NCBI GenBank assembly: GCA_024138025.1
Contig: JAMXBD010000055.1
Coordinates: forward strand, 1,240,001 to 1,304,000
Origin: Combretum micranthum
Lineage: Eukaryota; Streptophyta; Magnoliopsida; Myrtales; Combretaceae
Direction of reading: 5' to 3'
DNA: 64,000 nucleotides
Shown here: positions 25,629-36,808 of the stretch, piece by piece
Position numbering within the stretch: position 1 is the first letter of the stretch
Layout: each line of letters begins with the position of its first letter
Program-made: the position numbers and the translations under genes
Notes under the pieces: model-generated
Database searches by the model: none
Seen by the model: only the letters and a program-made list of their open reading frames with translations
What the model was told of the DNA's origin: nothing

Positions 25629-25766
25629 GGTTTGTTATCAAGTGCCCTATAGATGCTTGTTAACAATTCAAGATTATGGTTTGATGCATCTATATTGATT
25701 TTTAAGATGTATTGCCATAAAAATAGAGTTATTAACGAGTGTCCTTAGGGTACTTAATAGTAATAT
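25629..25766 (+). ncRNA. Fold-back B1 (candidate small-RNA hairpin)
   Basis: The 5' arm TTGTTATCAAGTGCCCTATA, then GATGCTTGTTAAC, pairs with the 3' arm GTTATTAACGAGTGTCCTTA, then GGGTACTTAATAGTAA, over about 39 positions with a few mismatches. Confidence 0.4.
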
Positions 25767-26420
25767 TCTTTTTCATCATAATAGGGCCTGGAATATTAGG
25801 ATGAATTGTGCTTTAAAAAACTCTAGGTTATGGATTCATTGCATCTTAATTGACTCTAGGTGAGTTAAGGTGAAATGTGAGTTGTTAAGGTACTTATTAA
25901 AAATATCCTTATCATATGACAAGGCTTGGAATTCTTGATGACAAACTGTACTTAAAAATAATGTTAATTATAAATCCAGCAGAAGAAATATTAATTTTGA
26001 ATCTTAATATGAATTAGATTGAATTTCTAAGGAGCCTATATGGTTATTTATTTAATCTGTTTATAATTTGTAGGCTGTTAATACATGAATAATACTAGCA
26101 ATTCTATCATTCTGGAACAATATAATATGGTGTGTAATTTATTGGAAAGCTTACATGGCCTCTGTTAATCCATGTCTATGGAGCCATAAACTGGTTTTAA
26201 ATTCATCCTTGCTTCCTGTGCTCAAATGTTGAAGCTAACTTTTGCATATAATAGGAACCACATAAAACCACAGCCTAGCTTAATCGCTTGATTAAAGATT
26301 GAGTTGAATATTGAACAACTCCATAGATAGTTGCACTTCAATCTAGTAAGTCCATGTAGTTCCTCCATATTGGCCTACATGCTTAGATTGACAGTGGATC
26401 TAGTTTGTTTGGGTAAATTC

Positions 26421-26569
26421 TTATGTGGACTGGGTCTACAATGATCTGTAATAAACTATATGGCATGTGGTACATGATCAATGCCTGCCATGATGAAAAT
26501 TGCAACATTGATATATGTTGTGCATTGGACAGATTGTGGATGGATTTTTATGGATTTGGTCCACTCCTG
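26421..26569 (+). ncRNA. Fold-back A3 (diverged)
   Basis: The third A copy has arms TGTGGACTGGGTCTACAATG and CATGG/TTTATGGATTTGGTCCAC. Pairing is weaker than in A1 and A2, though the GTGGAC/GTCCAC base is intact. Confidence 0.3.
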
Positions 26570-26654
26570 AATTATTAACAATAAATTGAGCTGATTAATT
26601 GTTGGATTTGTGGGATACATGTCAGTAGTTGAATTGATGTGCGTCCCATCTTAT

Positions 26655-26940
26655 CTAATGGTTAGAACTTCTTGGTTATGTGGTCCAGAGGAAAATGATC
26701 TGCTTTTAAGTAAAGAATATGAAATAGAGGTCTATCAGTATTAAAATCTAATGGTTAAAACTTCTTGGTTTAATGTGGTCCAGAGGAAAATGTTCTGCTT
26801 CTAAGTAAAGAATGTGAAATAGGGGTCTCTATTAGTATTAATATCTAGAGGTTAAAACTTCTTGGTTTATGTGGTCCAGAGGAAATTGTTGTGCTCTTGA
26901 GTAAGGAATATGAAATAGAGGTCTCTGTTAGTATTAACAT
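26655..26940 (+). repeat. Three tandem units of 93-97 bp
   Basis: Units 26655-26747, 26748-26844 and 26845-26940 each read CTAATGGTTAAAACTTCTTG (or a close variant), then TGTGGTCCAGAGGAAAATG, then AAGAATATGAAATAGAGGTC, then AGTATTAA. They are highly similar to each other, so the triplication is younger than the A/B duplication around it. A fourth partial start, CTAGTGG, follows at 26941. Confidence 0.85.
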
Positions 26941-27040
26941 CTAGTGGAAGGAGGGCTGCCTAGACCAATTAATGTCAATGCTCAGGTAGCAATGGCGATA
27001 CAATGTTATCAAAATTGGTCCAGATGGAAATAATAGAAAT

Positions 27041-27183
27041 TAGGGTTTGTTAGTAGGTGCCCCATTGGTACTCGTTAACAACTCATGATTAAAATATCAG
27101 TGTATTTTAAGTCCTTTTCATGCATTGTTGTAGAAAGTGAGTTTTTAACGAGTGCTCTTAGGGTACTTATTAGCAACATCCTA
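27041..27183 (+). ncRNA. Fold-back B2 (candidate small-RNA hairpin)
   Basis: The 5' arm AGGGTTTGTTAGTAGGTGCC, then CCATTGGTACTCGTTAACAACTCA, pairs with the 3' arm TGAGTTTTTAACGAGTGCTC, then TTAGGGTACTTATTAGCAAC, over about 44 positions. This is one of the most regular stems of the array. Confidence 0.45.
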
Positions 27184-27190
27184 ATCCTAT

Positions 27191-28690
27191 GTTATGACTA
27201 ATTTTGAGTTTTTATTTTTGCTAGTGAAAATATCGCAATCTGGACTAACGTAGGATGTATGCAGTCTATTAAAAAGTAAATTAGTGTAGATTTTATTACC
27301 TTGGATCTTTACAATATGATGTAATTTTGATGCAAAGGTCCAATAGATAATAGTGTTTTAAAGCTGTACACAGAGTGCTCACTTGGAGCAGCTAAGTTAA
27401 TGTTAATAATTGTGCCATATGTTACTAGGCCAGCTAGGTAATATATTTTGATGTGTTGGAAATATAGGATATAATTTCAAGTGCGTATCCTATGGGCATC
27501 TGTTCAGAAAAACTCCATGTTTTAATCGTTTAATCTTCTGAGATCTGTTGGATAGAAATCTTTGTCTTATCTCATATGCTTTCATGGTTGTGAGAACAAT
27601 TTTGGCCAAGATTAGATTGTACAAAATAATGATGGTGTGTTGGAATGTAGTTCATAATCAGCCATGGTTATGAAGGGTGTTTGCTGCTAACTCAGTAGCT
27701 ATATGGTTAATTTGTTGTGAAGGATGGAATTCATGGTTATAAGAATGCTTCAGGTTGCAAACATGAATATTTCCTATTTTGTTGTTACCATAGATTATTA
27801 GGAGCCATAGATTCTTAAAATCACATCCCTTTGACTTGGTACCTCTTAATTATATGCTACCTTGCTTCTGAATGATCTTATGCACTGGGCCTCTGAGTTG
27901 CTGCTATTTTTCCTTTGACTTTTCTAATGTTGTAGTTATGTTGTTTCTGTCACTTTTATTCATGTTGTCTTGTATCCTCTGCTTTTTATGTTGCTGCTTT
28001 AGAAGCTTATGGTAATGCCTGGATACCAGTTTCTTAGGATGATTTTTGTTTGCAATCATTGCAAAACCAAACATCTATACCAGGTTAGGTGGTGGCGAAC
28101 AATTGGAAGTTCAGTAGTTTGCTTCATGGATGGATGCTCAAGATGCCCTTTTATTGTGGGAATGTACCAAGGGTGTGTTTGAGGGGTAATTTCACAATGC
28201 TGCCTCTACTTCAAAATTGTGGTGGTTGAATAAGGGTTTTGAGGATCTAGGAAGTTAAGGTTGGATTAGTGCAACATAATATGATAGAGGAATACAAGAC
28301 TTAAATTGTATGCCTACTGAATCATTTAGACATGTAGCAAATTATCTTATGCATATGAAAATATGTCCATATGTATTTTTCACAATTGGGGTATTCTATG
28401 GTCCCATATATAATACCTTCCATTTTGTGTCTTGAAATCTTGATTGTAGTAATTTTAATAGCGTTGCTCGGTTGAATAATGGATTGGATGGTTTCTTATA
28501 GAAGTCTGCTCGGTTATGTGATATTTCATATGTTCGGTTATGTGTGATTGGAGAAAGGAGGTCTCGTTTTAGGCATCTGAACCTATTTGGATGGTTAGGT
28601 TGCGGGAGGAAACATTAGCTTTATATGTTGGACTTTGTTACAAAACATTCCACTGCAGTGCTTCAGTAATAGTTTATAAACTAAAGCATA
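27191..28690 (+). other. Non-coding tract downstream of hairpin array
   Basis: No ORF above 60 codons occurs on either strand, yet the composition is less AT-biased than typical intergenic DNA here. That fits continued transcription of a non-coding RNA. A small imperfect inverted pair (CCTGGATACCAG near 28018, CTATACCAGG near 28074) was seen. No snoRNA with a closing stem was found. Confidence 0.3.
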
Positions 28691-29870
28691 CCCGACATTT
28701 TCTTATTGTTAATTTGTATCATAATTAACCAATAAATTATTTTTTAAACATAAAAATAATTTATTGGAGAAAAGAAAAATAAAATGCTATTTAAGAAATT
28801 ATAAATATCAATTGAGAATTTATAAATAAATATAATAAACTACTTTATATTTTATATTTTTACTTTTAAATAAAAAGTCCAGCATTATATAACTATATGA
28901 TTACTTACTAATAATAATTTATATACATATGATGACAAATTAAATATTATTGATAGATCAAACATTGAAAATTCTTTTTAGGTTATTTTTATGTGAGTAA
29001 TCAAACACATGAAATAAGATATTTCCAACAAAATGTCACATGAGTATTATTTTGTATCTCTTTTCGATGGAGAAAGTCGCATAAAATTTTAAATTTGGAA
29101 AAAACATGTGAATAAGATTTGCAGTTGGAGCAATTACGTTTGAAATTGCATGGACTTCCTCTTTTTGAAAAAGTAAACATTGACATTTATTTGGTAAGTT
29201 GGTTATTTATGTTTCTATGTTTCTTTATTTATATAATAAAATAACAAAAGTAATTGTTATGTTATAGTTTTTTTTTGGTCAACATGAAAAAATGAATAAA
29301 ATGAAAAATTAAATTGCCTAGATATCTAAAACATAATCTTCTAAAAAACATTTAATGCTGGAAAAGAACTACATAAATTTATTTTTCATCAATTATTAAA
29401 GGAATATGATTAGTTGTAAAATCAAATTAACATTCTTTGATGGTCAAAGAGCAAAGAATACGTAACATTCTTATGGTTTGTATTTTAATTTGGTTTTATC
29501 GATCACTATACTATTTTAATAATTGGTGAAAGATAAATATACATAGGTTTTGGTTCTTTTGTAGGAGTAAAAAGTTTTTTTAAAAGATGATGTTTTCCAT
29601 ATTTTGGCAACTTAATATTTTCACTTTATTTATCTTTTCATGTCGGCCAAAAAAAAAAGAAGAAATTATAATATGATAATTACTTTTTGTATTTGATTGT
29701 GCAAATAAGAAAATATATACACATAAATAGTTAACTCACCAAATAAGTGAACTCTATATTTCTTTCAAGAGGTATAAATGCTTATTTTCTAAAAAAAAAA
29801 AAATGAAATTCATTCAATTTTAAAAGTTTTTAAAAGATGTTTATATAATTTATCTTATGACTATATAGTA
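28691..29870. other. AT-rich DNA with first copy of a duplicated segment (28890-29150)
   Basis: The 28890-29150 part matches 29875-30095 at many places: ATAATTTATATACATA, TGATAGATCAAA, TATTATTTTGTATCTCTTTT, AAAATTTTAAAT and AACATGT. No gene is recognised. The 61-codon minus ORF at 29001-29186 lies in this repeat. Confidence 0.55.
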
Positions 29871-30240
29871 ACTTACAAATAATAATTTATATACATAGGA
29901 TGGCAAATTCAATGTTATTGATAGATCAAATATTGAAAAATCTTTTCCCATTACTTTTTATAGGTGATGAAATAAGATATTGTCGGTAAATTGTCACGTC
30001 CATATTATTTTGTATCTCTTTTGTCTTTTCAATGGGAAAAGTCCCATAAAATTTTAAATTCGAAAAAACATGTAAGTTAGATTCGCGGTGGGAGCAACCA
30101 CGTTTGACTGCCTGAATGCTTTCAGTCCATGTCTCGACAGCTACAGGGTCCAGATGACTCCACTCACTGGTGCATTCTTGTGGATCAAGCATTGAGAGAG
30201 CACACATGATTTGAACAATTTGCACAGAGTCGACCAAGTT
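29871..30240. repeat. Second copy of the 28.9-kb segment, plus a unique GC-richer end
   Basis: 29875-30095 repeats 28890-29150. The additional part 30096-30235 (AGTCCATGTCTCGACAGCTA, GCACACATGATTTGAAC) has a related stretch at 41910-42020 (AGTCCATGTCTCAACAGCTT, GCACACATGAATTGAAC). A 103-codon minus ORF covers it and encodes ...QIMCAL...AVETWTESIQAV.... The related stretch at 42 kb encodes similar residues with a stop. It may be a fragment of an unrecognised gene carried in the repeat. Confidence 0.5.
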
Positions 30241-30451
30241 GACGATAAAAAATTGAAGGGTACGTTTACGGTTCGTAAAAGGCTGTCCGGCTCGTAATTC
30301 TATAATTAAATTTATTATAAAAATTAATATAAAAAGATCATTAAAAATTCGAGCATGGCTTAAATTGGATCATTTTCAAATAAACTGTTTGTAAAAAATA
30401 GATATAAATAAAATATATATTTTTATTTATAAATAAATCAAATAAATCAGA
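30241..30451. other. AT-rich spacer
   Basis: Nothing recognised. Confidence 0.4.
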
Positions 30452-30733
30452 TCACAATCTACCAAAAAAGACAAAAGAAGGAAGAAAAACCGATTTTTTT
30501 GTTAAACGCTTCGAGATCCCTGTTGTACTTTGGTTATGGTATTTTTTTGACCAAAGGCCACCTTCCTGGGATAGCCGTTTTCTGAGTGTAGTCTTTCTAC
30601 AAAATATGACATAATAGATATTAGAAGGAATTTTTTTACCCTTTCCTTTCAATGAGACTGTTCGATTTAACATAATACTTGGATTGGTATAAAAAATGAC
30701 ATAACATGATAATAATACGAGAAAAATTAACAT
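30452..30733 (-). pseudogene. Possible organelle-derived ORF (93 codons)
   Basis: The minus-strand ORF contains LKGKGKKIPSNIYYVIFCRK, then TTLRKRLSQEGGLWSKKYH, then ISKRLTKKSVFLPSFVFFG. The highly basic composition and the local sequence recall non-genic ORFs of plant chloroplast or mitochondrial DNA more than a nuclear gene. I cannot place it exactly. If right, this is a nuclear insertion of organelle DNA of about 280 bp. No intron or promoter was identified. Confidence 0.25.
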
Positions 30734-31778
30734 TCATATCAACCTTGATAATATTTATTTCGAACTTCTATCAATCAATAAGAAATATAGTGCTTACACA
30801 TCGACTTCGTACAATCTGTCCAATAATATTAAATTATAATTTAACTAATTATATCGATGTATAAAATTAGTTAATCATCAAGTTAATAATTTTTAATTTT
30901 GACTTATCGATCCGTCCAAATTTAATAATTATGTCAGTATAAGGTGTCATGTCTCGTAATTAAGCATTCAAACCTATTAAACCCTGAATCCTTTTGAAAC
31001 CTGTATCTGTATGGTTTGATAAGCATAGGCTCTTACCTTAGTTTTGAATATTGCAAAGCAGGTTCTATATCTAAATATTTTTTTATGGGTTAAAATACAC
31101 AATATGGCTGTTCTTTTATTTATTTTTTTTTTGTTACAATAATATGGCTACTAAGAATCAATACAATACACAGAATTGAATTCGATGCTTTAAGGATGGT
31201 GATGAAGACCAAATACCACTAGACTACATGAACAATCATTTTTATTTTTCCTTCTAAATCTACCTTGAAACTTGTATATATAAATACAACATTTCCTAGA
31301 TTCTAGGTAATATGTAGTTTTATCACAAGACAATTTTAAAAATTTAGGAATATGCCATAAATACATATAATTAGAATGTATATATGTGTGTGTCTCACCA
31401 ACAAGCCTAGCCTAATACTAAGATGGTTCATCAAATGGTTCTTTTTTTTTTTTTTTTCCTTTGGAATCTATATGACATCTCTAACTCAATTTGAAATTAT
31501 AATTTAAGTTTGCTTTAAATTTTGTAGTCGGTTTTGTTTTATTTTAGTGAAATTTTTGTCATTTTATTATATTCCTTGATTGTATTCTTTATATATATAT
31601 TATAACTATAATTTATTAAGAGGCAAAATGTATATTTGAATATACAAACATCTCATTTAACACCATTAATTGGGTGTTCATGTCGATTGGTATGTTTTAA
31701 TGCTACTAAATTAAGTGTTTAACTGTTCAAACTGCTTGCATCTTTATTGACTAAATAGTCATGTGCTTTGTCTGTGCT
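30734..31778. other. AT-rich intergenic DNA
   Basis: No gene. The T-rich tracts at 31118-31135 and 31441-31459 resemble retroposon tails, but no element was delimited. Confidence 0.4.
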
Positions 31779-32060
31779 TCATATGATTTTCGAGAAGTAA
31801 TGTAAAAGATACCATGGACAGATGGTTTGGAAAGAACAATGATATAGGAAAGGAATAAACTCAAAAATCTCTAATACATAAGCAATTGACAAAGGAATGT
31901 AAGAAGTCGACTCTCCAATCCTTGGAGAAATAATTTTTGAGTGTTTAACTCTTATAACAATATTCAATTTGCCTAGTCTTAAAAGTGTATCAAGTAAAGC
32001 GGAGACTATATGTAGGCTTTTGATTTTGATGATATCCGCCGGTTCTTCATAACCAATCAA
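31640..32060. repeat. Diverged duplicate segment, copy 1 (partner near 42950-44050)
   Basis: CATTAATTGG near 31663 and the block 31850-31990 (CTCAAAAATCTCTAATACATAAG, CAATTGACAAAGGAA) match 42960-43010 and 43940-44040 (CTCAAAATCTTAAATATAC, TGATTGACAAGGAA). Minus-strand ORFs in both copies (31779-32060 and 43855-44040) share weak similarity and no known domain. Confidence 0.4.
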
Positions 32061-34379
32061 TAAGATGAAGCTTACTCATTAAGATAAATGAGTCTTTCAT
32101 GGATCCAAAGCTTGTAATTTCTTTTATTAAAAACATAAACCTGTGAGAGAGGTTCTAAAAGGACAAATCATTTCAATAATTCTTATTTTAAATTTATCAA
32201 CTCAAATTTTCTTAATTACCTTAATATATAGATCAAACTGTCTAGTACATTAATAAACCAAGAAGTTAAAGCCTAAATTAATATTACTTTAGCCCTTTAC
32301 AACATTCATGGCTATGTTTAAGATTATCATGAAACAATTTAAAAATGATAACAACCTATGTTTTTCTTGTTCCGTGATATTTACTAATAATGAGGATCAT
32401 AAATATTGGATCAAGGATGGTAATTTAGAAGGCAAAGCTAGACGAACCCATTGATGTCCCATTAGATCTGATGTGACATGCACATCTTTCTAGTAATACT
32501 TCATCTCCTATTTTTGTCTGCCAACTTTTAAAAAAGTAAGACAAAGTCTTTCCCACCGACCTGTGCATTGTGCTACACATGAGTGGAAAGAGGGCAAAAG
32601 TATTAGTATGATCTCTATTACAAAACATTATATAATTTTCGCTTGCTATGCTTTTTTCTAGTACTACCTAAATTCCCATGAAAAGGTTTATGATAGCGTG
32701 TGTGCATTAATCAGCATAAGTTTCATTCCTAGTACCTTAACATTTTTATTTGTAACTTAATAGTACCTAAAAAATTTTGTATTAAAAAGATATCTAAACT
32801 TTATAAATGTTTTACTCATAATACTATGATTGAGTTCTTCTATTTTTCCATCTAAGTGTTGATGTGGTAAACAGATCTAATTAAAATATTATTTTTCCAT
32901 CTATGTTGGCATTTTTAATTATTTTAATTATGTTTATTTTCCCCCTTCTCTCTCTTCTCTCTTCTCTTGGTTCTTTTTCTTCAAATTTAAAAAAAAAAAA
33001 CAAAAATACTAGAATTCATAATCGAACTTTCAAGAAAAAAAAAAAAAAAACAAGTAACATATATCTCAACAAGCCCACTTAAAAAATTCTAACCTTTTAT
33101 ACACTCTATCTAAAATCTTCATAGCTATGAAGCTTTCTCTCTCTATAAAAAAGATTCAAACTTTTTTACACTACCCATCAAAGCTACTCGAAATAATCGT
33201 CATTCCATCCTGATTGAAGTCGACACCCGTAACATTATTTAATGGTTTTTCAAGTATTTTCACATAATTTGTAAAAATAAGTTTTATGGGGGTACTTTTT
33301 TTTTTTTTTAACTTGTAGATACTTTTTTTGAACTTATAGAATATGTTTTTCATTCATTGAGCACATGGTAATGTTAGCCTAGAAAAATATTTATTAAATA
33401 AATTATATCGATAATGTTGACCCAAAATTTTTTTTTTTAATGAAATCTCTTGATAAATCAAAGACTTTAGTTGGGACATATCTCATATTAAGATGACATA
33501 TAGAAAAAAAACTAATCCAAGATCTAATAACGAAACTTGATGTGGTCTAGTATTTGCGAGATGAAGGAGATGGGGAAGCTCAATGTGTTGATGGGTTTTT
33601 AGTTGTGATTTTTAGAGAGAGGCAAATCTTGAAGAAGCTCTTTAATGGAGGCTTTAGAGAGAGAAAGCAAATTAGAGAAAGAAAGTGGGGTCTTGAGGTT
33701 GAAGAAGATGAAGTTGTCTCTCGCTTAAATAGAATAGGACTGCCACCCATATAGTAATAGCTGCTCTTATTTTGTTTCTGCTCATTTTTTAATTAAATGT
33801 TAATTTTTCTCAATAGGTTTGAATCAATTTATACGAAAAATCTTAGATTTGGATTTGCGGATTTTTATTACATTTTGAATTAAAATCCAAGGGGTAGGCC
33901 TGGGGGGGTGGTGGGTGGTGAAGTTAAAAAAAAAAAGAATTATTTTAATAGATCATGTGGTTTTTCGGGTTTTTTTTTTATTTGTGGAAGAAGAAGCAGA
34001 GGAGAGAGAGAGAGAGAGAGAAAAGTTTGAAAAATTAAAAAAAAAAAAAAAAAAGCCAAGTAAGATAGATACTAAAACTTGATTAATAATTAAATCTTAC
34101 TCATGTTTGATTAGACTCATAAGTTAGTTGAAATGAATATCACAAAACTTAAATCTCCAAGTTCTTGAACACTTTAAGTTCAAGCACAATTCAACTATAA
34201 TCGAATCAAGTGTTTAACGAGTAATTCATAAGTTAATTTATTTTATTCACCCCCTAATTAGATACATTCACATGGAATATGGGGAATAAGGTAACTCATA
34301 AGCTTGATACATACGGTTCTTATCGACTCATATATTGAATATAGAATGAAATAAAATAAAATTACAAGAATGTATAACA
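32061..34379. other. AT-rich intergenic DNA with GA/CT-rich tracts
   Basis: No gene is recognised. Features seen: a CT-rich tract (32944-32990), poly-A runs (32989-33000, 33033-33050), a 66-codon plus ORF rich in Arg/Glu made of GA-rich sequence (33554-33754), a GA microsatellite (34001-34022) and a poly-A run (34038-34054). A region identical to the 3' LTR of the copia element is not present here, apart from the last 40-60 bases before 34379. Confidence 0.35.
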
Positions 34380-34380
34380 A

Positions 34381-34393
34381 TTGGTATCAGATC
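34381..34393 (+). other. Copia primer-binding site (TTGGTATCAGATC)
   Basis: Complementary to the 3' end of initiator tRNA-Met (the usual plant form is TGGTATCAGAGC) with one G-to-T change. It directly follows TGTATAACA, the same bases that end the 3' LTR. Confidence 0.8.
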
Positions 34394-35335
34394 GGGTATG
34401 TAAATACCTTGATTTGCTATAAAAATTAAAGTCGCTTTGTTCAAGTAATATAAATATTCCTATTTTTGAAACGGAAAACCTAATATTAAATGTTCCTATT
34501 TTCTCGAAACGGAATTCGCCATCACATAGAATTAAATGCTCCGGTTTCTCAAACATTAATTTTGGCCTGGATGATGCTTTACAAACGTGGATAATGACTG
34601 CTACAAATTTCCGTGGAAGACATGTCGAGAAAAAATTAGTTAAAATTACTGTTGTTTCTGTTCGTGAATTCATGGATCAGCATGTCGTTTAATATTTATT
34701 ATTATAAGAAATGTTAAAATGATTTCCTAGTCAAAGCATATAATGGCGAATTCTTTCATGAATTCTGGCAGTGAGATCCTTTCAACGACATCGGAACAAA
34801 AAGTTTTCCTAATCTTTTTATTATTATAAGAAATGCTAGTATATTGCATAACCTTGAACGACATTGTTGAAAGAATCTTCATGTTTCGATGGCAATGGAT
34901 GAAATCATGTTAGTGTGAATGCTGACACTGAAAGTTTTCTTAATCAAATGTTTATTATAACAAAAGCTTGTTAGTCATCAAAGTCGCTTAGCTTGGAAAG
35001 ATTTAAGCATTTAAATTGTGTGTTTTCAATTGTTCATGTTCATGTGATACTAATAAATGACATAAAAATTTGAAGTGAACAATTGTGATCATTAATCATA
35101 ATGCTAGGAGATCATCCAAAGATGGATCATTGCTTATAATTAATAATACTAAAGAGTTTCATTGATATACTGGGTGAATATGATTGTATATCCAAAGATA
35201 ACATACATATTGACTTAAGTATGATTGATTGATCTATCAAAGTATATTTATCTAAGCATCATTATTGATTAAAGTTATGCATTAAAGTATCACCCAAAGG
35301 TGATCTTAAATACATAGTTAAAGTTTATCATTTAT
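34394..35335 (+). other. Copia 5' leader
   Basis: Non-coding sequence between the primer-binding site and gag. The 103-codon minus ORF at 34362-34673 overlaps the primer-binding site and is a shadow. Confidence 0.6.
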
Positions 35336-36223
35336 TTGAATCTATTTAAGTTTACTCAAAGCATTAATATGTATATTTGGATTACATTTGCAGTTTCTAG
35401 CAATTTATTCGCTTTGGGTAATGGAATGATCAAGTTCAACGGACTGAACTATGCGGAATGGTCTGAACAGATCCAATTTCAACTAGGTATTTTGGATTTA
35501 GACCTAGCAATTATTTATGATGAAAAGCCTGCTGCCATTACTGAGACTAATACTGAGTCAGACAAGTCTCTTTATGAGGCTTGGGAATAGTCTAATAGGC
35601 TGAGTTTGAACTTGATGCGAATGACGATGACTGAAAATGTTAAGCTATCAATGCCTAAGATGGAAAATGCAAGGGAATTTATGATGAGAATTAAGGAATA
35701 CTCTCAATCAGATATAGCTGATAAATCTATTGTAGGAAGCCTGATGAGTGAGCTGACAACCAAGAAAGTTGATTAGTCACAACCTATTCATGATCATGTG
35801 ACAAGTATGGCTAATCTAGCAGCAAAACTGAAGTCAATGAGTATGGATGTGAGTGAATCCTTTTTGGTTCAATTCATCATTAACTCGCTTCCTCCAGAGT
35901 TTGGTTAGTTCCGGGTGAATTACAATACCATTAAAGAAAAATGGAACCTTCAGGAAATAAAGGCCATGTTGGTTCAGGAAGAAGGGAGATTAAAGAAGAT
36001 GAAGGATCACTTTGTTCATCTCACTATTCATAATGATGTTAGTAGCAGCAAGTCTAAACCATATAAGAAGAATAAGAAGAAGGACAAAGCCTCTATGAAA
36101 GTCACTGGAGGGCAGATCTATAAGGATCAGAAGTGCTTTTTCTGCAAGAAGACTGGTCGCTTCAAGAAAGATTGTCTAAAAAGAAAGACTTGGTTCGAAA
36201 AGAAAGGTATGTACTGTATATGA
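35336..36223 (+). pseudogene. Copia gag pseudogene
   Basis: One reading frame carries Gag-like sequence: IKFNGLNYAEWSEQIQFQLG near the start, later FLVQFIINSLPPEFG and LQEIKAMLVQEEGRLKK. A CCHC-type zinc knuckle at about 36131-36175 reads CFFCKKTGRFKKDC, so the histidine is replaced by arginine (codon CGC). The frame is broken by TAG at 35588, 35774 and 35906 and by TGA at 36221, with no frameshift between them. Gag normally coats the genomic RNA in virus-like particles; this copy cannot be made at full length. The true start was probably near 35390, where family-like residues begin. Confidence 0.85.
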
Positions 36224-36808
36224 GTATGTTTTGAATCAAATGTTATTGAAGTGTCTAATAACACTTGGTGGTTAGACTCTGGGGCTACTATTCCTGTGTC
36301 ATATATTATGCAGGGATTCCTTTCGATCCAGCCCATAAGAGGAACTAAAAAGTTCCTTTATATGGGGAACATAATGAAGGCACAAATAGAAGGAATGGGG
36401 ATGTACAGATTGATTTTAGATACTGGGTATCGCCTGGATCTAAAAAAGTGTCTCTATGTTCCTAAATGTGCTAGGAATTTAGTTTCTGTTGCAAAGTTGG
36501 ATGAAGAAGGATTTAACTTTAAGATTGGAAACGGTATATTTTCATTATATAGATATTCGTACTATTATGGATCTCGTACTTTAGTTGATAATTTGTACTA
36601 TTTTAATTTTGATGTTATGTATGCTGATTCTTTATTTCTTGTTGAGCATAATATAGGGAACAAACGTAATGCACATAATGATAGTTCTGCTTTCTTATGG
36701 CATCAAAGATTAGGTCATATATCCAAAGAAAGGGTATTGAGGTTGGTGAAAGGTGATATCTTGCCTCAATTGGATTTTATTGACAGGAAGTATGTGTTGA
36801 TTGTATAA
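36224..36808 (+). pseudogene. Copia protease and GAG-pre-integrase remnant
   Basis: Continues the gag frame. The aspartic protease motif LDSGAT (about 36270-36290) and the zinc-binding start of integrase, LWHQRLGHIS (about 36695), are visible. The frame ends in TAA at 36806 because of a frameshift just before; integrase-like sequence (VCVDCIKGKQ) resumes in another frame at about 36786. In a live element the protease cleaves the Gag-Pol polyprotein. Confidence 0.85.

Larger units (their letters stand above)
24880..27190 (+). repeat. Duplicated hairpin array (type A and type B fold-backs)
   Basis: The tract contains three copies of fold-back A (25012-25147, 25273-25422, 26421-26569) and two of fold-back B (25629-25766, 27041-27183). 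They are arranged A1-A2-B1 and then A3-(three repeats)-B2, so the second A-B set looks like a diverged duplicate of the first. Each A is preceded by a smaller inverted pair built on CAATCTAGTAAG and CTACATGCTTAGATTG. The spacer before each B shares CAGGTAGCAA. A degenerate third copy of the B 3' arm and its flank lies at 25885-25990. There is no protein-coding potential. Function is unknown; candidates are miRNA or siRNA precursors, or decayed palindromic transposons. Confidence 0.65.

Noticed and set aside
24880..27190. H/ACA snoRNA cluster as explanation for the hairpin array
   Set aside because: Stems are too long and regular, with no pseudouridylation pockets, no H box between paired hairpins and no ACA at the expected distance.
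24880..27190. CRISPR-like array
   Set aside because: Units are diverged hairpins of unequal spacing in a plant genome, without identical short repeats and unique spacers.
33554..33754. 66-codon Arg/Glu-rich plus ORF
   Set aside because: Made of GA-rich low-complexity sequence, with no homology recognised and no splice context.
36127..36336. Minus ORF opposite copia gag/protease
   Set aside because: Shadow of the Gag-Pol frame. The same applies to the minus ORFs at 37853, 39481 and 40501.
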